Assembly (NCBI RefSeq): GCF_014297335.1
Contig: NZ_JACOQH010000006.1
Span: 62,001-126,000 of the forward strand
Reading direction: 5' to 3'
Length of the DNA: 64,000 bases
Origin: Roseburia_D yibonii
GTDB lineage: Bacteria; Bacillota; Clostridia; Lachnospirales; Lachnospiraceae
Shown here: positions 15,583 to 23,898 of the stretch, one piece after another
Position numbering within the stretch: the stretch's first letter is position 1
Layout: each line of letters starts with the position of its first letter
Translations under genes and position numbers: made by a program
The notes under the pieces: generated by a model
Database searches by the model: none
The model's input: the letters and a program-made list of their open reading frames with translations, nothing else
What the model was told of the DNA's origin: nothing

Positions 15583-16098
15583 ATGACAAGATTATTTGAA
15601 CTGGATTTTCAGCTGCTCCACGATACGGTACTTCTTGCGATTTCCGTATTTTTTCTGTGTGTGGCGCTGTCCTATCTGCTGTTTGAGCCTGCGCGGAAAC
15701 TTCTGCGGGAACGCACGGAGCACATCGGAGACGAGCTTCGCATGGCAAAAAAGGAAAAAAAGCAGGGAGAAAAATATCGCGCATCCTATGAGAAACATTT
15801 ACAGGAGGCAGATAAGGAAGTAGAGCGTCTGTTAAGTGAAGCAAGAAGTAAGGCGGAAAAACAGGAAGAAAAGATGATAAATGAAGCAAAAGCGGAGCGG
15901 CAGCGGATACTGGCACGCGCAAAGGAGGAAGCCGGGCTGGAACGGGCGCGTGTGGCGGATGAGATGAAACGGGAAATGATCGCAGTTGCCGCCATGATGG
16001 CTGCAAAAGTGGCTGCGGCATCGGTGACACCGGAGGTTCAAAATAAGCTGGTGGAGGAAACACTGCGCGAAATGGGTGAGCGGACATGGCGAAGTTAG
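15583..16098 (+). CDS. atpF: F-type ATP synthase subunit b
   Basis: 171 residues: one N-terminal membrane helix (about 10-35, LLHDTVLLAISVFFLCVALSY) followed by a long charged helix rich in Lys, Glu and Ala, which forms the peripheral stalk dimer. Length and plan are normal for subunit b. It overlaps atpH by 13 bases. ATG 15583 follows AAGGAGA. Confidence 0.92.
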   Translation: MTRLFELDFQLLHDTVLLAISVFFLCVALSYLLFEPARKLLRERTEHIGDELRMAKKEKKQGEKYRASYEKHLQEADKEVERLLSEARSKAEKQEEKMINEAKAERQRILARAKEEAGLERARVADEMKREMIAVAAMMAAKVAAASVTPEVQNKLVEETLREMGERTWRS

Positions 16099-16652
16099 TA
16101 GAAGAAAGATATGCACAGGCGCTGTTTTTAGCGGCACGCGAGAGTGGACAGATCGATGCGTATCAAAAAGAAGTGGAAGCCCTTTTGAACATCTTTGAGG
16201 AAGAAAAAGAACTGATGCAGTTCCTGCTGCATCCGGGTGTGGAAAAGGAAGAAAAAAAAGCGGTGCTTACCAAAGTTTTTTCGGGGCGCATCGCGGATGA
16301 CATGCTTTGCTTTTTAGAGCTTGTTGCGGAAAAAGGGCATTGGAATGAGATGGAAAGGATCTTAAAAGAGTTTCTGGACAAGGTGAAGGAATTTGAAAAG
16401 ATCGGTGTGGTGTATGTGCAGACGGCGGCTGAGCTGGACGAAGAACAGCGCGCAGCGTTAAAAAAACGGATCCTCGAAACGACAGATTACAGGTCAGTGG
16501 AACTGCATGTCACGGTGGATCCGGATCTGATCGGAGGGATCATAGTGCGTATCAAAGACCGTATCTGTGACGGCAGTATCCGGACAAGACTTGAGACGCT
16601 TAGCAGGGAATTATCGAAAATACAGTGGAAAGCAGGTGAGAACGCTTCGTGA
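16086..16652 (+). CDS. atpH: F-type ATP synthase subunit delta
   Basis: 188 residues. It begins LVEERYAQALFLAARESG, the OSCP/delta N-terminal domain signature, and ends with the conserved VDPDLIGGIIVRIKDRICDG region. Delta links the peripheral stalk to the top of the alpha3beta3 head. Start and stop overlap neighbours (13 bases with atpF, 4 with atpA), indicating a tightly coupled operon. Confidence 0.93.
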   Translation: MAKLVEERYAQALFLAARESGQIDAYQKEVEALLNIFEEEKELMQFLLHPGVEKEEKKAVLTKVFSGRIADDMLCFLELVAEKGHWNEMERILKEFLDKVKEFEKIGVVYVQTAAELDEEQRAALKKRILETTDYRSVELHVTVDPDLIGGIIVRIKDRICDGSIRTRLETLSRELSKIQWKAGENAS

Positions 16653-18175
16653 ATTTAAAACCGGAAGAAATAAGCTCCGTGATCCGGGAGCAGATGAAAA
16701 AATATGATGTGCAGCTGGAAGTGAAAGAGGCAGGCACCATCATTCAGGTGGCAGACGGAATAGCCCGTATTTACGGACTCTCCGGCGCCATGCAGGGAGA
16801 ACTTCTGGCGTTTCCGGGAGAGGTCTACGGAATGGTGCTAAACCTTGAGGAGGACAATGTCGGTGCGGTTTTACTCGGTGATGCAAAAAATATCAACGAG
16901 GGCGATACCGTAAAGGCGACCGGTCGTGTGGCGGAGGTTCCGGTGGGAGACGCGCTGCTCGGCCGTGTGGTGAATGCGCTCGGACAGCCGATCGATGACA
17001 GGGGACCGGTGGCGGCAAAGCGCTACCGTCCGATCGAGCGGGTGGCATCCGGTGTCATTGCGAGAAAGTCTGTGGATACACCGCTTCAGACCGGGATTAA
17101 GGCGATCGACGCGATGGTGCCGATCGGACGTGGGCAGCGTGAGCTGATCATCGGAGACCGCCAGACCGGAAAGACAGCGATCGCGCTGGATACGATCATA
17201 AACCAGAGAGGACAGGGCGTAAAATGCATTTATGTGGCGATCGGGCAGAAGGCATCGACGGTCGCATCGATCGTAAGGATCTTAGAAAACCACGGAGCGA
17301 TGGAGTATACCACAGTGGTCGCATCGACGGCGAGCGAACTTGCGCCGCTTCAGTATATTGCGCCGTATGCGGGATGCGCGATCGGCGAAGAGTGGATGGA
17401 AAACGGTGAGGATGTGCTGATCGTCTATGATGATCTGAGCAAACATGCGGCGGCATACCGTACACTTTCGCTGCTGCTCAAAAGACCGCCGGGGCGTGAA
17501 GCGTATCCGGGAGATGTCTTTTATCTGCATTCGAGACTTTTGGAGCGCGCGGCAAGGCTTTCCGATCCGCTTGGCGGCGGTTCGCTCACGGCACTTCCGA
17601 TCATAGAGACGCAGGCGGGAGATGTATCCGCCTATATTCCGACCAACGTCATTTCCATCACGGATGGTCAGATCTATCTGGAAACGGAATTATTCAACGC
17701 AGGTATCCGTCCGGCGATCAATGCGGGGCTGTCGGTTTCCCGTGTCGGTGGTTCCGCACAGATCAAAGCGATGAAAAAGATTGCGGCGCCGATCCGTGTG
17801 GAACTTGCGCAGTACCGGGAGCTTGCATCCTTTGCGCAGTTCGCGAGTGAGCTTGACGCGGCGACCAAAGAAAAACTGGCGCAGGGAGAGCGCATCCGCG
17901 AGGTGTTGAAACAGCCGCAGTATCAGCCGATGCCGGTGGAAAAGCAGATCGTGATCCTGTATGCGGCGACAAAAAAATATCTGTTAGAGATACCGGTGCA
18001 TGAGATCTTACCATTTGAGGAAGCCCTGTTTGCGGAGATCGATACAAACGCGCCGGAAATTTTAAGCGCGATCCGCGAGAAAAAGCAGCTGGATGAAGAG
18101 ACGGAGAAAAAGCTGGTCGAAAGGATCTTAGTGTGCAGGGCAGCTTTTCAGGAAAGGGACGGTAAAAACAGATGA
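16649..18175 (+). CDS. atpA: F-type ATP synthase subunit alpha
   Basis: 508 residues, standard length. Shows the beta-barrel start (VADGIARIYGLSG), the nucleotide-binding P-loop GDRQTGKTAIA and the alpha signature PAINAGLSVSRVGG with the conserved Ser-Arg. It is a non-catalytic nucleotide-binding subunit of F1. Start is GTG 16649, overlapping the atpH stop (GTGA), with AGGTGAG upstream. Confidence 0.98.
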   Translation: MNLKPEEISSVIREQMKKYDVQLEVKEAGTIIQVADGIARIYGLSGAMQGELLAFPGEVYGMVLNLEEDNVGAVLLGDAKNINEGDTVKATGRVAEVPVGDALLGRVVNALGQPIDDRGPVAAKRYRPIERVASGVIARKSVDTPLQTGIKAIDAMVPIGRGQRELIIGDRQTGKTAIALDTIINQRGQGVKCIYVAIGQKASTVASIVRILENHGAMEYTTVVASTASELAPLQYIAPYAGCAIGEEWMENGEDVLIVYDDLSKHAAAYRTLSLLLKRPPGREAYPGDVFYLHSRLLERAARLSDPLGGGSLTALPIIETQAGDVSAYIPTNVISITDGQIYLETELFNAGIRPAINAGLSVSRVGGSAQIKAMKKIAAPIRVELAQYRELASFAQFASELDAATKEKLAQGERIREVLKQPQYQPMPVEKQIVILYAATKKYLLEIPVHEILPFEEALFAEIDTNAPEILSAIREKKQLDEETEKKLVERILVCRAAFQERDGKNR

Positions 18176-19056
18176 CATCCATGCGCGATATCAAACGGAG
18201 AAAGGGCAGTATCGAGAGCACAAAACAGATCACAAAGGCGATGAAGCTGGTTTCAACGGTGAAGCTGCAAAAGACCAAGGAGCGTGCGGAGGAGGCAAAT
18301 CCCTATTTTTCCTGTATGTATCAGACCGTGAAAGCGATGCTCGCGCGGTCGGCGCAGATCGATCACCCGTATCTGATGGGAAGAGGAGGAGTAAGTATCC
18401 CAGAGTCCGCAGATGGAAGGAAAAACAAAACGGGGATCATTCTTATCACGGCAAACCGTGGGCTTGCGGGCGGCTACAATGCGAATCTGGTTCGCATGGT
18501 CACCGGCGATACCGGAAAAAAGGATGAAGTTTTGCTTTATACCATTGGAACCAAAGGGCGGGATGCATTAGAGCACTTTGGCTATCCGGTGCGCCATGAT
18601 GCATCTGAGATGTTTGACGCGCCGGCGTATGCCGATGCTGCAGAGTTTTGCAAACACGTCCTTGGCGATTTTACATCCGGCGAGATCGCAGGGATCGATC
18701 TTGTATACACACATTTTAAAAATACAGTGGTGCAGGAACCGGTGCGGATGCGCCTGCTTCCGGTGGACTGTGGGCAGGCTGAAGCGGATGACGTAACGCC
18801 TATGAATTATGAGCCGGATGAGGAAGAAGTAATAGAAAAGATCATTCCGCTTTATCTAAGCAGCCTGATCTATGGTGCGCTCATGGACGCGGCGGCGAGT
18901 GAAAATGCCGCGCGGATGCAGGCAATGGAGGCGGCGACCGGAAATGCGGAGGAGATGATCGAGGATCTGACGCTGCAGTTTAACCGCGCGCGCCAGAGCT
19001 CCATTACGCAGGAGCTGACCGAGATTATCGCAGGAGCACAGGAAAGTCTGGAATAG
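18172..19056 (+). CDS. atpG: F-type ATP synthase subunit gamma
   Basis: 294 residues with the conserved N-terminal helix (MRDIKRRKGSIESTKQITKA), the middle LITANRGLAGGYNANL and the C-terminal helix LQFNRARQSSITQELTEII. Gamma is the rotating central shaft. Overlaps atpA by 4 bases (ATGA). Confidence 0.97.
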   Translation: MTSMRDIKRRKGSIESTKQITKAMKLVSTVKLQKTKERAEEANPYFSCMYQTVKAMLARSAQIDHPYLMGRGGVSIPESADGRKNKTGIILITANRGLAGGYNANLVRMVTGDTGKKDEVLLYTIGTKGRDALEHFGYPVRHDASEMFDAPAYADAAEFCKHVLGDFTSGEIAGIDLVYTHFKNTVVQEPVRMRLLPVDCGQAEADDVTPMNYEPDEEEVIEKIIPLYLSSLIYGALMDAAASENAARMQAMEAATGNAEEMIEDLTLQFNRARQSSITQELTEIIAGAQESLE

Positions 19057-19075
19057 AAATAAGGAGTAACAGGAA

Positions 19076-20473
19076 ATGGCACAGATTAAAACAGGAAAAA
19101 TCACACAGGTCATCGGAGCGATTTTGGATGTCCGCTATAAAGAAGGGGAGCTGCCCCAGATTTATGACGCACTGGAGATCGTGCGTGCCGACGGGACACG
19201 ATTGGTAGTCGAAGTCGCGCAGCAGCTGGGGGACGGGATCGTCCGCTGCATTGCCATGGGGCCGACCGACGGACTCATTCGCGGCATGGAAGTAAAGGCA
19301 ACCGGTGCTCCGATCCGTGTACCGGTCGGGGAGTGTACGCTTGGCAGAATGTTTAATGTGTTAGGGCAGCCGATCGATGAGAAGGCACCGCCGGAACATG
19401 CGGTGTACATGCCGATCCACCGGAAAGCGCCGGAGTTTGCCGAGCAGGCGACGGACGCGGAGATGTTTGAGACCGGGATCAAGGTCATCGATCTGCTCTG
19501 TCCGTATCAGAAAGGTGGAAAGATCGGGCTTTTTGGCGGTGCGGGCGTCGGAAAAACGGTGCTGATCCAGGAACTGATCCACAACATCGCGACCGCGCAC
19601 GGCGGATATTCCGTTTTTACCGGTGTCGGAGAGCGTACCAGGGAGGGCAATGATCTTTACCATGAGATGCGGGAGTCCGGTGTTATTGACAAGACCTGCA
19701 TGGTGTTCGGACAGATGAATGAGCCGCCGGGATCCCGGATGCGTGTCGCGCTTTCCGGTCTTACGATGGCGGAATATTTCAGAGATCAGGGTGGAAAAGA
19801 TGTGCTTTTGTTTATCGATAATATCTTCCGTTTTACCCAAGCAGGCTCTGAGGTGAGTGCGCTGCTCGGACGGATGCCGTCCGCGGTGGGGTATCAGCCG
19901 ACCTTACAGACGGAGATGGGCGCACTGCAGGAGCGTATCACTTCAACAAAAAACGGTTCGATCACCTCGGTGCAGGCGGTCTATGTGCCGGCGGACGATC
20001 TGACGGATCCTGCCCCGGCAACCACGTTTGCGCATCTCGATGCCACGACCGTGCTCAGCCGTTCCATCGTGGAACTCGGTATTTATCCGGCGGTCGATCC
20101 TTTAGAGTCCACATCAAGGATCTTAGATCCAAACGTCATCGGAGCAGAACATTTCCGTGTGGCGCGCGGTGTACAGGAAATCCTGCAAAAATACCGGGAA
20201 TTACAGGATATCATTGCAATACTCGGTATGGATGAGCTCTCAGAGGAGGACAAGCGTGTCGTAGGGCGCGCCAGAAAAGTACAGCGTTTCCTCTCGCAGC
20301 CGCTTCATGTCGCGGAGCAGTTCAACGGATTTCCGGGCATTTATGTTCCGGTTGCGGAGACCATCCGTGGTTTTGCGGAGATCTTAGAGGGAAAACTGGA
20401 TGATGTCCCGGAGAGTTGTTTCTTAAATGCGGGAACGATCGATGATGTGCGCGCACGCGCAAAAGAGGAGTGA
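19076..20473 (+). CDS. atpD: F-type ATP synthase subunit beta (catalytic)
   Basis: 465 residues with P-loop GGAGVGKTVLI, catalytic Glu in GVGERTREGND, Walker B LLFIDNIFRFTQ and the signature PAVDPLESTSR. It holds the catalytic sites of F1. ATG 19076 has AAGGAG upstream. Next gene begins 4 bases after the stop. Confidence 0.98.
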   Translation: MAQIKTGKITQVIGAILDVRYKEGELPQIYDALEIVRADGTRLVVEVAQQLGDGIVRCIAMGPTDGLIRGMEVKATGAPIRVPVGECTLGRMFNVLGQPIDEKAPPEHAVYMPIHRKAPEFAEQATDAEMFETGIKVIDLLCPYQKGGKIGLFGGAGVGKTVLIQELIHNIATAHGGYSVFTGVGERTREGNDLYHEMRESGVIDKTCMVFGQMNEPPGSRMRVALSGLTMAEYFRDQGGKDVLLFIDNIFRFTQAGSEVSALLGRMPSAVGYQPTLQTEMGALQERITSTKNGSITSVQAVYVPADDLTDPAPATTFAHLDATTVLSRSIVELGIYPAVDPLESTSRILDPNVIGAEHFRVARGVQEILQKYRELQDIIAILGMDELSEEDKRVVGRARKVQRFLSQPLHVAEQFNGFPGIYVPVAETIRGFAEILEGKLDDVPESCFLNAGTIDDVRARAKEE

Positions 20474-20477
20474 TCGT

Positions 20478-20753
20478 ATGGCAGAGAAAAACAGTTGTTT
20501 TCATGCGTGGATTGTCACACCGGACGGCGTGTTTTATGATGGAGAGGTGACTTTTTTGGAGCTTCCGACCATAAGCGGACGGATCGGTGTTTACCGGGAG
20601 CACATTCCGCTCACGACCGTGCTTGATCCCGGGCGCGTAGAAGTCGCCGGACAGGGAGAAAAGAAAGCTGCATCGGTCGGAAACGGATTTGCCACGATCT
20701 TAAAAGACCGTGTGACGGTGCTGACGGAGCGTGCGGAGTGGGAGAACGATTAA
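20478..20753 (+). CDS. atpC: F-type ATP synthase subunit epsilon, N-terminal domain only
   Basis: 91 residues with the N-terminal beta-sandwich: VTPDGVFYDGEVTFLELPT, ISGRIGVYREHIPLTT, and ending VTVLTERAEWEND. Epsilon normally has about 130-140 residues, with a C-terminal two-helix domain that inhibits ATP hydrolysis; that domain is absent. The stop codon TAA at 20751-20753 overlaps the stop of the opposite gene. The fold that couples gamma to the c-ring is retained, so the enzyme may work but lack epsilon-based inhibition. ATG 20478 has GAGGAGTGAT upstream. Confidence 0.92.
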   Translation: MAEKNSCFHAWIVTPDGVFYDGEVTFLELPTISGRIGVYREHIPLTTVLDPGRVEVAGQGEKKAASVGNGFATILKDRVTVLTERAEWEND

Positions 20754-22471
20754 CTGAGTTCCTCCAGACCGTAGAGCGCGGCGCCGAGTGCGCCAACGAT
20801 TTCCGGTTCTTCATAAATATGAAGTTTTTCGCCGAGCTGCTCCTCTAAAACGGCGACAACCCCCGGATTTTTGGCTACACCGCCGGTCATCATATAGGCG
20901 GGATTTAAACCGACTCTTTTTAAGAGAGACATGGCTTTCCCGGCAATGGCTTTGTGGATGCCGTGTGCAATGTCAGCGATCTCCTTATTCTGCGCGATCA
21001 GCGAAATGACCTCGGATTCGGCAAATACGCTGCACATGCTGCTGATCTCAATTTCCTCTTTGGACTGCAGGGAAACAGGTCCCAGTTCGTCGAGGCTGAT
21101 CTCCAGGGAGCGCGCCATCATTTCGAGGAAGCGTCCGGTTCCGGCAGCGCACTTATCGTTCATGACAAAGTCGGCAACTTCCCCGTTTTCGTTCAGACGG
21201 ATCGCCTTGCTGTCCTGACCGCCGATGTCCAAGATCGTGCGGACATCCGGAAACAGCAGATGTGCGCCCTTTCCATGGCAGCTGATCTCGGTGACAGTCT
21301 TATCCGCGAACGGGATGCTGACACGGCCATATCCAGTGGATACGATCAGGGAAATATCATCTCTCGTGAGCCCTGCTTTCTTTAATACGTCAGCCAGCGC
21401 GGCATCTGCGCTCTGGGAAGATTTTGCGCCGGTGCGGACGACAGAAAATGCCCGGATCTTTTGATTCTCATCTAAAATCACAGCGTTTGTTGAAGTAGAA
21501 CCGCTGTCAATGCCTAATGTATACAAAGTATCACCCTTTCTTTTGGAGATTATTTTCTTTCCGGTCAGCGACAGACCTTTCTTCACTTGAAGTTCTTCGA
21601 TAAATGCTTCCACACGCGTGCGCACCTGTCCGGCACACTGTTTGGTGGAATCCGTTTCAATTAACAGGATCGGAACATCCAGATGTTCCTTAAAATCCGC
21701 ATATTCATAAGAATAAGAATCGCAGAATTTTACCGTGTGGTATAAAATGCCGTCAAGCCGGTCGGTAAAGCCATCTACCAGATTCTGCCTTGAAGCTGCC
21801 TTTAACATGCGCATACACGGGATCTGGTTGAGCAGCGCCGCTGCATAGGAGGTGAGCGGTGCTTCCTTTGATACGGAAAAATTTCGCCCCAGTCCGGTGC
21901 AGGTCAAGTCAAACAGGACATTTACGCCGTGGTCCGTTAAAAGCTGACGGATCTCATTGTTGCAGCGCGCACCCATGATGCCGATGTTTAGGGCAGAAGC
22001 TTTTGCATCGGAGATCTTTTTTGATGGACAGGCGTTCTCTTTCGTTTTTTGGGCTTTTTCCAGTGCTGCATTGTTCTGCATCATGGAAACAAAGCGGGCT
22101 TCGTCAAAGGTTTTCCCAGAAAATGCTTCATAGGAGGAGATCATTTCCCGCAGCTGTCTTTCATAGAGTGTCACGGCGAAATCATTGACCTTGCGTGGAA
22201 TATCCAGTAAAAAGAAAAACTTGTCCGGGAACTGGCTCTTTAAGGTATCGTAAAGGCGGCGGATGCTGTCGCAGCAGGTCGTTAAGATCACACCCTCGTA
22301 GTCATTTTCCATGACATCTTCGAGCACGGCTTTGGTGTAAGAGCAGATATTCGCATGCATCAGCGTGTCCGCATGGTTAAAATCCGTGACAGACGGTTCG
22401 AGCCGCTTGATATCGGTATCCATGGCGGTAAACAGCTCCATGGGAGTATATTTACATACATAACCCAGCAT
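20750..22471 (-). CDS. 2-hydroxyacyl-CoA dehydratase component fused to its BadF/HgdC-type activator ATPase
   Basis: 573 residues in two parts. Residues 1 to about 300 resemble the 2-hydroxyglutaryl-CoA dehydratase D family (MLGYVCKYTPMELF, TTCCDSIRRLYD). Residues about 315-573 are a BadF/BadG/BcrA/BcrD ATPase: phosphate loops LGIDSGSTSTNAV and DIGGQDSK, and iron-sulfur ligand cysteines in NDKCAAGTG and SSMCSVFAESEV. Such activators use ATP to inject an electron into the dehydratase. The upstream gene supplies the other half of the dehydratase-like pair. Similar to the uncharacterised YjiL/YjiM type pair; substrate not known. Convergent with atpC, overlapping by 4 bases. SD AAAGGAA upstream of ATG 22471. 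Confidence 0.85.
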   Translation of the reverse strand: MLGYVCKYTPMELFTAMDTDIKRLEPSVTDFNHADTLMHANICSYTKAVLEDVMENDYEGVILTTCCDSIRRLYDTLKSQFPDKFFFLLDIPRKVNDFAVTLYERQLREMISSYEAFSGKTFDEARFVSMMQNNAALEKAQKTKENACPSKKISDAKASALNIGIMGARCNNEIRQLLTDHGVNVLFDLTCTGLGRNFSVSKEAPLTSYAAALLNQIPCMRMLKAASRQNLVDGFTDRLDGILYHTVKFCDSYSYEYADFKEHLDVPILLIETDSTKQCAGQVRTRVEAFIEELQVKKGLSLTGKKIISKRKGDTLYTLGIDSGSTSTNAVILDENQKIRAFSVVRTGAKSSQSADAALADVLKKAGLTRDDISLIVSTGYGRVSIPFADKTVTEISCHGKGAHLLFPDVRTILDIGGQDSKAIRLNENGEVADFVMNDKCAAGTGRFLEMMARSLEISLDELGPVSLQSKEEIEISSMCSVFAESEVISLIAQNKEIADIAHGIHKAIAGKAMSLLKRVGLNPAYMMTGGVAKNPGVVAVLEEQLGEKLHIYEEPEIVGALGAALYGLEELS

Positions 22472-22475
22472 AAAT

Positions 22476-23744
22476 TCACATTCCTTTCTGATTTACAACT
22501 TCTAAAAATGCTTCGAGTCTTGTCTTGATCTGGCCGTCATGGCTGTTTCTGCGATCCATGCCGTCTCCGTCGATCACAAGCAGCGGAATATCCGCTTCGC
22601 GCAGTGCCTCACGCAGCCGGAACACACCGCCGGAAGACTGTTTGCAGCCCCAGTGGCAGAAATTGATGACACCGTCCGCACGCATGTCCTTTGCCAGCTT
22701 TGTGACCATGGACGCCTTGCGCTCGTAAGGACCATTGTAGAGGTTATTGAGCATCTTGGTCGCCAGCGCCTCAAGCGGATGGTCGGTATCCAACGGTTCC
22801 ATATAGTCGAGGTTCATTTCCGTAACCTGGATCTGATAATCTTTTCCAAGATTGAAATAATGCTTTAACGTTTCCTGATAAAACGGCAGCAGATGTACCC
22901 AGACAATGCGCTTTCCGTGAAATTCGGGATAGCTTTTGATGTCCTCGGCAAAACTGCGGAACAGATCCAGCGTTTCCGGTGTGCCGATATTTAAGTGCGT
23001 GGCAAACAGCATGTACATCTGAAGCGTCAGCGTAGACGGGTAGTAGCGGTCACGCTGCAATTTTAAGAATTCTTTATAGCAGGCCTTGGATTCATTTTCA
23101 CGGGAAAGGACTTCAGAAAGATCGTCCATGTGGAAAACTTTGCCGGTCAGCCCTTCCAGTGTGGATATCAGTTCCTTTAACTGGGACACCAGATAGGAAA
23201 CAGCATCCTCGGAATAGGTATTTGGCACATCGATCACATAGGTATTGATCGAATGGTTCTTTTCGATGTAGCGGAACGTGTTGATGTTTCCGTCACAGAT
23301 CATGGAAGTTGTGACGCCAAAAGCGGCAGGCGGAATGACGCCGGAGTCTACGGCACCGATGAAATTTTTGTGGTAGGAGCAGAGCGTGGAGGCGATCCCC
23401 TTTTGCTCGGCACGGTCGATAAAATAATCCTCGCAGGTAAAACCGGATAAGAACGAGGAAAGACATTCCATGGAGAGGGCATTTAAGCCGAAACACTGGA
23501 AGATCTCGACCGGAGCGAAGAGATTGGACCAGACGGTCTGATCCGGGTGCTCCAGAGCGGACAGCGTGTTTTTTACGCCGAGTGTGTTGAGTTTCCGGTA
23601 AGCCTTCGGCATCTCTTTGGCGGCAAAATGTTCGGTGCGGAACTGCTCCAAGTGAAGCCCGATGTCGATCATTTTCCGGGATACGGCAGGGTGCGGTTCG
23701 GCATACTTTTTGATGTAATTTCCGTAAGTTTTTATTGCGTTCAT
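22476..23744 (-). CDS. 2-hydroxyacyl-CoA dehydratase family subunit (HgdB/HgdC-like)
   Basis: 422 residues of the 2-hydroxyglutaryl-CoA dehydratase D family. Cysteines that could bind a [4Fe-4S] cluster include those in GFTCEDYF, TSMICDGN and HWGCKQSSGG; INFCHWGCKQSSGGVF and the final GDGMDRRN with GQIKTRLEAF are typical of these proteins. The start MNAIKTYGNY at 23744 is chosen over a start 36 bases upstream because AAGGATGG lies 8 bases before it. Only 4 bases separate it from the activator-fusion gene, forming a two-gene operon under the palindromic promoter at 23763-23787. Substrate is unknown. Confidence 0.82.
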   Translation of the reverse strand: MNAIKTYGNYIKKYAEPHPAVSRKMIDIGLHLEQFRTEHFAAKEMPKAYRKLNTLGVKNTLSALEHPDQTVWSNLFAPVEIFQCFGLNALSMECLSSFLSGFTCEDYFIDRAEQKGIASTLCSYHKNFIGAVDSGVIPPAAFGVTTSMICDGNINTFRYIEKNHSINTYVIDVPNTYSEDAVSYLVSQLKELISTLEGLTGKVFHMDDLSEVLSRENESKACYKEFLKLQRDRYYPSTLTLQMYMLFATHLNIGTPETLDLFRSFAEDIKSYPEFHGKRIVWVHLLPFYQETLKHYFNLGKDYQIQVTEMNLDYMEPLDTDHPLEALATKMLNNLYNGPYERKASMVTKLAKDMRADGVINFCHWGCKQSSGGVFRLREALREADIPLLVIDGDGMDRRNSHDGQIKTRLEAFLEVVNQKGM

Positions 23745-23762
23745 GCAGAAAACCATCCTTCT

Positions 23763-23784
23763 TATAATGTTTTCAAACATTATA
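23763..23784. promoter_or_regulatory. Perfect palindromic operator over the dehydratase promoter
   Basis: Arms TATAATGTTT (23763-23772) and AAACATTATA (23775-23784) around a 2-base centre TC: a perfect 10-bp dyad. On the minus strand the far arm supplies the -10 TATAAT of the dehydratase operon, preceded by TGG (extended -10, complement of 23779-23787). A dimeric repressor bound here would cover the -10 and start site. Confidence 0.7.
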
Positions 23785-23829
23785 CCACAACAAAGAAAAG
23801 AAGAAAGTGCCAGTTTTCGAAACCCATTC

Positions 23830-23858
23830 TTGCGGATTGAACAGTGTCATAGTAAAAT
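23830..23858 (+). promoter_or_regulatory. Possible promoter of the DUF362 ferredoxin gene
   Basis: TTGCGG (23830-23835), 17-base spacer, TAAAAT (23853-23858), about 40 bases before ATG 23899. Moderate match only. Confidence 0.4.
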
Positions 23859-23898
23859 GAGAAAAGAAAAAAAAGGGAAACTTCAAGGAGGATGTGAC

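Noticed and set aside
15500..16087. 195-codon minus-strand frame over atpF
   Set aside because: Pro/Ser/Leu-rich antisense shadow of a Glu/Lys/Ala-rich gene, no start signals.
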